This document shows positions 56,371 to 64,000 of a stretch of 64,000 nucleotides of DNA, one piece after another (the first letter of the stretch is position 1; every line of letters starts with the position of its first letter). The DNA comes from Ypsolopha sequella (lineage: Eukaryota > Arthropoda > Insecta > Lepidoptera > Ypsolophidae), in contig OW203990.1 of NCBI GenBank assembly GCA_934047225.1, positions 24,717,045-24,781,044 on the forward strand, read 5' to 3'. Both the position numbers and the translations under genes were made by a program. The notes beneath the pieces were generated by a model, which ran no database searches, had not been told where the DNA came from, and was given only the letters and a program-made list of their open reading frames with translations.

Positions 56371-57313
56371 CTGAAAAATAAAATAACAAAGTTAATAAAA
56401 TTGTATTTAATGATATTATTATTTACAACATTGTTATTTATCAGAATAGAATTATTCTAGTCACACTTAAATATTTTCTTAAACACGGAGAATTAAAGAA
56501 AAAATGAGCAATGAAGAACCTAACGCATTAAAAGTCAATTTTTCAGTTTTCGTACGAAATCATTAAAAATACTAAAAGCTACCAACAATAACTCTTAATA
56601 CCCATTTTATTTCACCGAAAGATATAAAAAGGATGTAACTCGTATGTTTTCTAGCTATATATGTTAGTATGTTTACATACAACATCCAATTATATTTGGT
56701 TCTGAAATTTTCCACTGTAATCTATGTTTTTTTAACAATCCCAAGATTTTTGTTATTTTCTTACTAAAAACCTAAAACTTATTTTAGACAACAACCGTTT
56801 TTAAAATAACATAATTAATGGGTAAAAAAAAGTATTTGCGTTATCAATTTAGGAACTCATAGGTTCATGAAATTCACTCATTCATTTCATTCACATTAAG
56901 GGAAATTAAGTTTTTAGGGGGAAATAAGAATATTATTTATGATTTCGTTATATAAATACAATATTTGTTTTGAATGCTATTAAACTTATGTTAACGAAAA
57001 TATACCTTCCTAAAAATACCGATCGCAGGAAACTGTTTTAAACTTTCAAAGATGATTCATTTTAGTTTATGATTAATTTGCAAAAAAAGAAACATAAATA
57101 AATTATATTTACTGTAACTGAAAAAGCAAACTTTATTTATATATTTTTTGTTTCATAAATGATCCATGTGATTATCATATTATAAAAATAAAAGGGAATT
57201 AAATTTTGCAACAAATAGATACTTTTCCATTTTTAAGTTTTGGTTTAGTATCTATAAGAAAATAATTTGCTTAATGACTAATACAAGCTTGCATTGCAAG
57301 TGGCATTACTCAC
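56371..57313. other. Intron-like AT-rich stretch
   Basis: Matches 62439-63327 in block B over most of its length but has no coding signal. It separates the acidic exon from the internal FLYWCH. Confidence 0.55.
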
Positions 57314-57469
57314 CAGAAACATCCGAGCTCTCAGCAGTGTGCTTGTTGAGATCCGAAACTGATGAAGACTGTTCATCTTCTTTCTCTTCTATCATGTACC
57401 CCTCCTCACCATCCGTGTCTTGTGAATCGCCACTCTTGTTCTTTTGGTTGTTATCATCGATTTTGTCAA
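57314..57469 (-). CDS. mod(mdg4): Acidic cassette exon (block A, copy 1)
   Basis: The acceptor 'tatattttgtattag' precedes TT GAC AAA and the exon ends TCT G before GTGAGT: phase 1 at both ends, 156 bases. The peptide has DKIDDNNQKNKSGDSQDTDG, then EEGYMIEEKEDEQSSS and DLNKHTAESSDVS. It is strongly acidic and Ser-rich with no zinc ligands. It is likely a flexible acidic linker between fingers. Relatives lie at 57937 and 63328. Confidence 0.75.
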
Positions 57470-57936
57470 CTAATACAAAATATAATATTAATTAAATTTA
57501 CATTCAATTGGTATTTTTTCAATATTACATGTTTCAATTATATCTTAAAAACGGCTATACATACAAATTTAAATTTGGATAGATTTGGATAGATCTAACG
57601 TAAACCAACAAAAATTCTAATTATTATTCCGTTCTTAGAGGTTACCAATTTAGCACCTTGTTTTTTGCGTCTTGGTGGTTCTATTGCATTCGTGGTATAA
57701 ACCCCTATGTACGCGAGTTCGACTCGCAATGTGCTAGTTCTTTGTGGTACGTGTGAGACGGAACAAAAAAAAATAACTGCCTAAGCTATTTATTTGCAAA
57801 AGAACATTAATAGATATTCTGTACTTTAAAATAAATAATTAACTCTTTTTTTGCCTGTTTCTTGTTAAGAATCTAACCAACTATATTAAGAAAAACATAA
57901 TGGGCTTAAGCTTGCATTGAAAGTGGAATTACTCAC

Positions 57937-58092
57937 CAGCAACATCCAAAGTCTCAGCAGTCTGGTTATTGAGGTCCAAAACCGACGAAGACTGTTCTTC
58001 TTGTTTCTCTTCTTCCGCATACTCCTCCTCATAATCCGTGTCTTGTGAATCACCACTCTTGGTCTCTCGGTTGTTATCATCAATTATTTCAC
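57937..58092 (-). CDS. mod(mdg4): Acidic cassette exon (block A, copy 2)
   Basis: The acceptor 'ttttgtattag' precedes GT GAA ATA and the exon ends GCT G before GTGAGT: phase 1-1, 156 bases, the same length as 57314. The peptide has EIIDDNNRETKSGDSQDTDY, EEEYAEEEKQEEQSSS and DLNNQTAETLDVA. It is a tandem duplicate of 57314 about 620 bases away. Both could be included together or alternatively. Confidence 0.75.
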
Positions 58093-58239
58093 CTAATACA
58101 AAATAATATTAAAAAATTAACCCTTTAGTTTTGTGCCGAAGTTTGACTCGCACTTGTTGTTTTTTTTTGTCGGTGAGACATGGAAATTAATGTTCTCTGG
58201 TTTATAATAGAGAGCTAACATGTTAATACTCGTACTCAC

Positions 58240-58485
58240 TATCTTTATCACACTCCTTACTGTCGATTGCATTAGTTTGTTCGTGGTTGTGCTGATTAAA
58301 ATTCATCACAATTTTTCCCTTAATAGTATGAATTCTGGCTTTGCATTTGGTTTGTCTTGTGTACGAACATCTCCAAGATTTTTTAACGGAAACTTTACGA
58401 TGAGTCCTGTTTTGGTAATAATTATTGCCACCAAATCGTATCATTTGTTTCCCTTGTCGTGATTTTATAAGTTCCACGAGGCTCT
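58240..58485 (-). CDS. mod(mdg4): Internal FLYWCH exon with donor
   Basis: The acceptor 'atatttttattacag' precedes AG AGC CTC (phase 1). The exon ends GAT A before a perfect donor GTGAGTA (phase 1). The peptide has LIKSRQGKQMIRFGGNNYYQ, then SWRC, KCKAR and QHNHEQTN, then an acidic end DSKECDKD. The ligands are intact. Splicing to 58092 would give ...DKDSEIIDD. It is the most upstream unit of block A. Confidence 0.8.
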
Positions 58486-58744
58486 CTGTAATAAAAATAT
58501 AAATAATTCTAGAGTACAAAATTTTCTCTACCATCAGAACTGGTGAACATTTTTTGGTGATTTTTTCACTGCGTAACAAAATTGGCTTGGATCAGAAAAT
58601 CATAGTGCAAAGAAGTCAAATCAGTTGTTTATTTTAAATAAATAAGGTTTTTATATATCCTTTGAAAATATAAACAATTTTTTTCTTCTGGAAACATGAT
58701 TTTATTAATCTGCGATAAGAATCGATTTAAAATAGACCTCCGGC

Positions 58745-58875
58745 CCGTGCGAGGAGCGTGACATACTGTTTAATCTCAAAAATATTGTGTCACGCTCCTC
58801 GCATTTGTTAATCAACTATTTCGCGTCGCGCGCGATTAAACACTGTTCTACGGGTGCAGGTGTGGCATTGAGTTT
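58745..58875. repeat. Hairpin MITE, one arm lost
   Basis: Same structure as 52026-52150 ('cgaggagcgtgacatactg' with 'tgtcacgctcctcgcatttg', then 'actacgggtgcagg'-like), including the following 'cagtgcgagagggacgg'. Confidence 0.65.
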
Positions 58876-59109
58876 TAACCTTTACTCCAAGCGGAAAAAC
58901 GCGCAGTGCGAGAGGGACGGACTACAAAAACAATATCAATTGTGAGGACCGTATTCTGAGCTCAATTAATCTCAGAGTCACTATGTAGTTAAATATAATA
59001 GATTATTACGGATCAGCACGTATACATAGATACTCGTTTTCGTAAAAAACAATCTAAAAATATTTTATACCTTAACCCAATAATTTGAACAACAATCTTC
59101 AGTATCATC

Positions 59110-59309
59110 TTACACATTATGATTTTGAATATATTTGATGATGATCAGATTGTTTTCTACAGTGGTAAGGCAGGCTCTACAACCAAGTCTAGACCACTTC
59201 ACACAGACCTAGAATCCTTTGAGTCCTTTGCTGTTACTATGCTTGTTGAACCGGTGTCCACCAATCTGGATCACTGGGCTACCGTACTTGCTCGTAGTAA
59301 AAATGGGCT
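59110..59309 (-). pseudogene. Broken FLYWCH exon, block B copy
   Basis: Nearly identical to 53902-54089, with the acceptor cag before AG CCC ATT. The same TAG replaces the Trp codon. The end differs: KYIQNHNV-stop instead of KNIQ-stop, so one His survives. Not functional as a finger. Confidence 0.85.
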
Positions 59310-59895
59310 CTGAAAACAAAACTCTTTAAAAAATTCTACTTAAGAGGCCCCTTCTCGCCAGGATTTTTCTCAAGATTCATACAAAAGGTAGAAACTAATA
59401 TTGTGAAGTCAACAGCTTATTTTATTCATATTTTTTTTCACAAGTAAGTGTTTTCTACCTACATCTAAATACGTCTCTATACAGCGCAAAAAAATTCATT
59501 TGAGAAGCAGACCTCTCGAGTTTGGGATTATATGTTCGATCTTAATGGGTAATTTTGTAAAATAGGGTGAACTGGATCTAATAATGTGACGACAAAGTTG
59601 TTGACAAGCCTCGAAAAAGCATGTTAAAAACTAACCTTATTTCCATGAAAATCTCTTTAATGCTGGCGAAGCCGCGGGCAAGAGGTAGTATTAATTATAA
59701 CACAGTTTAAAATGTGACAATTATAATTTCATAAACAAAAAATCACCTGTACAGTCCACAATATAGCATAGATAACAACATAAGTGCATTCAGACATTAA
59801 CTTGTATTATATTGGAAGTTGAGAATAAACTGGGGTAAAGATAAGTGGTATAACTATAGGGCAAGACGAACAATATCATTAATAAATAAATTGCT

Positions 59896-60149
59896 TTATT
59901 TTCTTAACCATTTGCCATCTTTGTTCTTGTAGTATTCCGCAGGTTCATGAGTATGCTTGAAGTTCACTTTGATAAAATCTTGGGGGCCTTGTGGGTCTTT
60001 CAAAGACCAAATAATAGCCTTGCATTTATGACTACGTCTACTGGAACAAGCCCACCTAATTCTTGTCCCAGCATCATGATATTTATTGTACGTAAAGTTT
60101 TGGTACAACAAAACAGGATATTTTCCTCTGCTTGGTGGTAGCAAAATCA
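59896..60149 (-). CDS. mod(mdg4): FLYWCH terminal exon 19 (block B)
   Basis: Paralogue of 54696, with the acceptor 'ttcttatttcag' before TG ATT TTG (phase 1). It reads LPPSRGKYPVLLYQNFTYN, then RWAC, KCKAI and KHTHEPAEYYKNKDGKWLRK-stop. The ligands are intact. Changes from block A keep the frame open, which suggests both copies are maintained. The UAA stop again lies inside AATAAA. Confidence 0.9.
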
Positions 60150-60458
60150 CTGAAATAAGAAATATACTACAATCATTCGGCTCTTCTGGAATACTAGTAA
60201 TTAAATAACATTTTTCACTTTCAAAAGGTTGGCTCGAAGAAATCGTTTTGGGTGCTAAGTGCGCCCTTATACAACATTGTGTGTTTAAACCTCTGTTTTA
60301 TTTTTATTTTAACTGTGTACAATAAAATTTATATAAATTAATTAATAAATAGAACTTTAATTAATTAATTAATACTTATTTTTTTCATTCACAATAAACA
60401 TGGTGTTGATTTGGTCCTTTCCAAGGGTATTTATATACACAAGGCTTATAAAAAAAGC

Positions 60459-60815
60459 GGCGGTAGCTCAGGGGTCGAACGCTGGCCTCTCAATCTTGAG
60501 ATCCAGGTTCGATGCCCGGTCGCGCATGCACCAATGAGTTTATCAGAATTTTTGTGCATAGTATTTGTTCTTATTTACCACTTGCTGAACGGTGAAGGAA
60601 ACCAGCGTAAGTAATCCTGCATGCCGTAAAAAGCGTGTATTTGTGACCGAAGTACGGCGATAGGGCTCACCACTCATCACGTTGGGACGTTATAGTTGTC
60701 GGTAAACGCAAGTGTACCGAGTGTGGACTGCGACTTGCATTTCACAGTTCACACTCAGAACACATCTGAAACCCCCTCGAGGATTCATGTCGTGACGATT
60801 TATCATATATTTTTA
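60459..60815 (+). mobile_element. tRNA-headed SINE, block B copy
   Basis: The A box 'tagctcaggggtcgaacg' and B box 'ggttcgatgcccg' are both visible, followed by a body as in 55237-55563. It is shared by both blocks, so it was inserted before the duplication. Confidence 0.85.
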
Positions 60816-60904
60816 AGGCTTATAAACAAATAATTAATAGAGGTGAAGATATGCCTTGTTTTATTTGACCTAATATTTTCTTAAAGTATGGCCCCAATCA
60901 ATTG

Positions 60905-61147
60905 TCACAATTAATTGTCCGTCCTACCCACAGAATAGATCCGCATCATCCAGTTAAAGGTTGACTGCGCAATGGCCGAAAGTATAGCACCAATGAATAA
61001 AGAAAAATTCATGAGTTTATATAAATTTCTTTGCATTGGTATTGTGTATATTGCCACTCCTGTAAAACAAAGAGTAAGAATTGTGAACCAAATCAACAAC
61101 CTGTATATTTCAACATTTTTCTTGATCAGCGTCAGTCAACTGTTCGT
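60905..61147 (-). pseudogene. Unrecognised hydrophobic ORF in an insertion
   Basis: The minus frame is open for about 75 codons with two likely membrane spans (LIWFTILTLCFTGVAIYTI and FSLFIGAILSAIA), separated by a short polar loop. It lies in DNA absent from block A. The style recalls insect chemoreceptors or other small membrane proteins, but I do not recognise it; there is no clear start or splice context. Confidence 0.3.
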
Positions 61148-61152
61148 AGTGT

Positions 61153-61640
61153 CATAGATGGTAGTGTAATGTTTAGTTAGCAATTTGTAAAAGCGCACAT
61201 GTTGACAGACTGGCACAGCCCCGACAGTCGCTTCTAGAGAGTACATTTGGTCGCTTCCCAGCTCGTATCGTGAGCAGTTGTTTACGTGTATTACTACCTA
61301 CCATATCGGACAATACATTGTGAGAACGTAACTTTACTGTTTCATTTATTACTCAATCTCGTCGCCGACATAACGCAGCTGCGAATGGACACGCGCAACA
61401 AGTTTCCCTTTTCCCTAAAGTGGTGACCCCAGACGTTTATTTTTTGTGTCGCGACGAGAGTGAGTAATGAATGAAACAGTAAAGTTACGTTCTCACATTG
61501 TATTGTCCGATATGGTAGGTAGTAATACACGTAAACAACTGCTCACGATGCGAGCTAGGAAACGACTGCCGGGGGCTGTGCCAGTCTGTCAACATGTGCG
61601 CTTTTACATATTTATTGCTGACTAAACATTTTATGTTAAG
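61153..61640. mobile_element. Foldback element inserted in block B
   Basis: The arms of about 190 bases ('aaaagcgcacatgttgacag' ... 'tttactgtttcatt') are mirrored at 61460-61640 around a centre containing 'agtggtgaccccagacg'. That motif resembles the sequence next to LTRs of some insect retrotransposons, so the element may derive from two inverted solo LTRs. It is part of the 60930-61755 insertion, which block A lacks. Confidence 0.65.
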
Positions 61641-62198
61641 TCGATACAGTAGCATTCTACGTATCTCATTGTTTGCCTCTTATTACATCTTATTATCTAC
61701 CTTACGTGATGGAAGTATTCAAAACGTTTAAACTTTCCACAAAATTTCAAAGATTTCTTATAATACGTCTTTACAAATTAAATTGCCGAAATTTTCTTAA
61801 AGATTCATAAGTTTATAATTCCTGTAATAAATAGCTATTTCCATCATTTGTTTTTTGTTCAAAAGTTGATTTCAAGATTTAACATGTAGGTATTAAATTT
61901 TGTTTTATTGTCATTTTGAAAACCATTTCTATGATAAGAATCGTAATAATTTTTTACAGCTGACACTTTTCAAAAATTAAATTAATGTTGCTGTTAGCTT
62001 AATGTTGTCTCAATCATACACAAAAAAAAGTTATAATTAAGATTTGTCATTCCTAAAAAAATGCAAAAATGTTAGTACTGAAAATTGAGTTTCCTTCAAA
62101 TTCTCTATAGAAAACAGCAGTTTTATATGTACAGACCTAATATTAACATAATGTACATAATAAGTCCTTGGTAAAAGTTACTACTAGGGTTAAATTAC

Positions 62199-62438
62199 CT
62201 TCTGTGCTGTCACTTGACTGCCCTCCGACTGGTGGATCATGAGAATGCTTACTTTTGTAAGCAACGATTTGGTTTTCAATAGTATACACTACAGCCTTGC
62301 AGTTATGGCTAACCTGACGAGGACGTTCTACGCATCGCCAGCGTATCTTTCCATCACGAGTCTCGTCGTATCGATATCTGTATCCCTTCTTGTCTATCAA
62401 TATCCGAGAACCACGGGTAGTTGAAAATATTGTGATTT
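62199..62438 (-). CDS. mod(mdg4): Internal FLYWCH exon with donor (block B)
   Basis: Paralogue of 56131, with the acceptor 'gttattttatttttcag' before AA ATC ACA and the end ACA GAA G before the donor GTAATT, phase 1 at both sides. It reads IFSTTRGSRILIDKKGYRYR, then RWRC, NCKAV and KHSHDPP, with the same VGGQSSDSTE linker. The ligands are intact. Compared with block A the second-last ligand region is regular (H-S-H versus H-C-H). The donor and linker are conserved between copies, supporting real use. Confidence 0.82.
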
Positions 62439-63327
62439 CTGAAAAATAAAATAACAGTTATTAAAATTGTAATTAATGTTATTATTATTCAAAAACATTG
62501 ATATTTATCAGAATATAATTATTCTTAAACACGGAGAGTTAAAGAAAAAATAAGCAATGAAGAAACTAACGTTTTAAAAGTCAATTTTCCAGTTTTGGTA
62601 CGAAATCATTAAAAATACTAATAACAACCAAAAATAACTCTTAATAACCAATTCAATTTCACCGAAAGATTGAAAATGGATGTAGCTTGTAAATTTATAA
62701 TGTTCAAACAACAACCATTTATATTTGGCTCTGCAATTTTCCAATGTAATCTATGTTTTTTTTTAAATCCCCATATTTTTGTTATTTTCCTACTGACAAC
62801 CTAAAACAACAACTCTTCTTTAAATTACATAATTTTAGGGTAAAAAAAAAGTATTTGCGTTATCAAGTTAGGAACTCATAGGTTCATGAAATTCACACAT
62901 TCATTTCATTCACAATCTGGGAAATTTAAGGGTGAAATAAGAACATTATTTACGATTTCGTCCTATAAATACAATATTTATTTTAAATGCTTTTAAACTA
63001 ATGTTAACGAAAATATACCTGCCTAAAAATACCGATCGAAGAAATCTGTTTTAAACTTTCAAAGATGATTAATTTTGATTTAAGATTAATTTGCAAAAAA
63101 AGAAACATAAATACATTATCTGTACTTTAACCGAAAGAGCAAACTTTATTTATATATTTTTTTGTTTTATAAATTATCCATGTGATTAAAATATTATAAA
63201 ATTTAAAGGGAATTAAATTTTGCGACAAATAGATACTTTTCCATTTTTAAGTTTTGGTTTAGTATCTATAAGAAAATATATTGCTTAATGACTAATACAA
63301 GGTTGCCTTGCAAGTGGAAATACTCAC
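62439..63327. other. Intron-like AT-rich stretch (block B)
   Basis: Counterpart of 56371-57313; many small indels between the two, in contrast to the well-kept exons on each side. Confidence 0.55.
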
Positions 63328-63483
63328 CAGAAACATCCGAGCTCTCAGCAGTCTGCTTGTTGAGGTCCGAAACTGATGAAGACTGTTCATCTTCTTTCTC
63401 TTCTATCATGTACTCCTCCTCACTATCCGTGTCTTGTGAAACGCAACTCTTGTTATTTTGGTTGTTATCATCGATTTTGTCAC
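63328..63483 (-). CDS. mod(mdg4): Acidic cassette exon (block B)
   Basis: Paralogue of 57314, 156 bases, phase 1-1. The acceptor here is '...gtataag' before GT GAC AAA, i.e. AAG instead of the TAG/CAG seen elsewhere, possibly weaker. The donor GTGAGTA is intact. It reads DKIDDNNQNNKSCVSQDTD, then EEEYMIEEKEDEQSSS and DLNKQTAESSDVS. Its upstream partners (second acidic exon, FLYWCH like 58240) would lie beyond base 64,000. Confidence 0.7.
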
Positions 63484-64000
63484 CTTATACAAAATATAAT
63501 TTTAATTTAATTTACATTTAATTGGTATTTTTTCAACATTGCATGTTTCAATTATATCTTAAAAACGGCTATACACACAATTTTAATTTTGGATAGATTT
63601 GGATAGATCTAAAATAAAACAACAAAAAAATCAAATTATTATTCTGTTCTTAGAGGTTACCAATTAAGCACCTTGTTTTTTTCGCCTTGGTGGTGCTATA
63701 GCATTTATATTTTTCTTATTTGTAATCTAGATTTTATGGTTGTACGTATCCGTATTGTTTCGTAGTATGAAACCCTTTGTACGCAAGTTCGACTCGCACT
63801 GTGCTAGTTCTTTTTGGTACGTGTGAGACGAAACAAAGGAAAATTATCTTCCCAAGCTATTAATTTGCAAAAGAACACTTTTAACTCTTTTTGGCCTTTT
63901 CTTTGTTAAGAATCTATCCAACTATATAAATAAAACTCGATAAAAATCGACTCGCACTGTGCTGGTTCTTTTTGGTACGTGTGAGACAAAATAAAGAAAA

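Larger units (their letters stand above)
53315..57770 (-). repeat. Duplication block A (FLYWCH/acidic cassette)
   Basis: Contains, in minus-strand order, an acidic exon, an internal FLYWCH, a SINE, a terminal FLYWCH and a broken FLYWCH. All are repeated in the same order at 58921-63950. Exon offsets are 5200 (terminal), 5220 (broken), 6068 (internal) and 6014 (acidic); the jump comes from an insertion of about 0.8 kb in block B. Confidence 0.85.
58921..63950 (-). repeat. Duplication block B
   Basis: Head-to-tail copy of 53315-57770 that probably continues past the window's right edge. Differences from block A: no R1 insertion at 59055, an insertion of about 0.8 kb at 60930-61755, and an intact SINE head. 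Confidence 0.85.

Noticed and set aside
1..64000. BTB domain or constant mod(mdg4) exon within the window
   Set aside because: No BTB-like coding sequence was seen on either strand; it must lie outside.

Overview
The window looks like a piece of a lepidopteran (butterfly or moth) nuclear genome. It is AT-rich and crowded with non-LTR retrotransposon debris, tRNA-headed SINEs and small palindromic DNA transposons. Several fragments end in the 'tccagcagtggac' tail that is widespread in Lepidoptera. There is no bacterial signal: no operons, ribosome binding sites or CRISPR.

The genic content is almost entirely one array on the minus strand. I count 22 intact and 2 broken exons encoding FLYWCH zinc fingers (W-x-C ... 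C-x-[AST] ... H-x-H) between 4.3 kb and 62.4 kb. Every one starts at a good splice acceptor and opens in the same phase: two bases complete a codon begun upstream. This is the expected layout of the variable 3' region of mod(mdg4), the BTB chromatin/insulator gene whose shared 5' exons are joined, in flies by trans-splicing, to one of many FLYWCH terminal exons. The shared BTB exons are not in the window; they would lie beyond base 64,000 or elsewhere. The mod(mdg4) assignment is therefore inference from exon architecture and domain.

Layout on the + axis. 1-4 kb: repeats. 4.3 kb: lone FLYWCH exon. 6.9-11.4 kb: a seemingly complete CR1/Jockey-type LINE with two open ORFs. 14-15 kb: a 1 kb foldback element. 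15.8-18.7 kb: three FLYWCH exons. 18.9-20.6 kb: a 53-bp minisatellite with a 421-bp higher-order period. 20.7-21.0 kb: an exon-like unit encoding a piggyBac-transposase-type Cys-rich domain, in the same splice phase as the FLYWCH exons. 22.8-26.2 kb: three diverse FLYWCH exons. 27-33.7 kb: five near-identical tandem FLYWCH exons (group A). 35.8 kb: a single exon. 39-52.6 kb: four group B exons, separated by a dead LINE and many MITEs. 49.7 kb: an acidic internal exon. 53.3-64 kb: a tandem duplication, each copy of 5 kb or more, whose FLYWCH exons have both acceptors and donors and alternate with acidic cassettes.

Working model: one constant N-terminal half is joined to alternative C-termini carrying different FLYWCH fingers. 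At the 53-64 kb end, phase-compatible internal exons could give isoforms with two or three FLYWCH fingers and acidic linkers, and one alternative tail may be a domesticated piggyBac zinc-binding domain. These two points are the most novel candidates.
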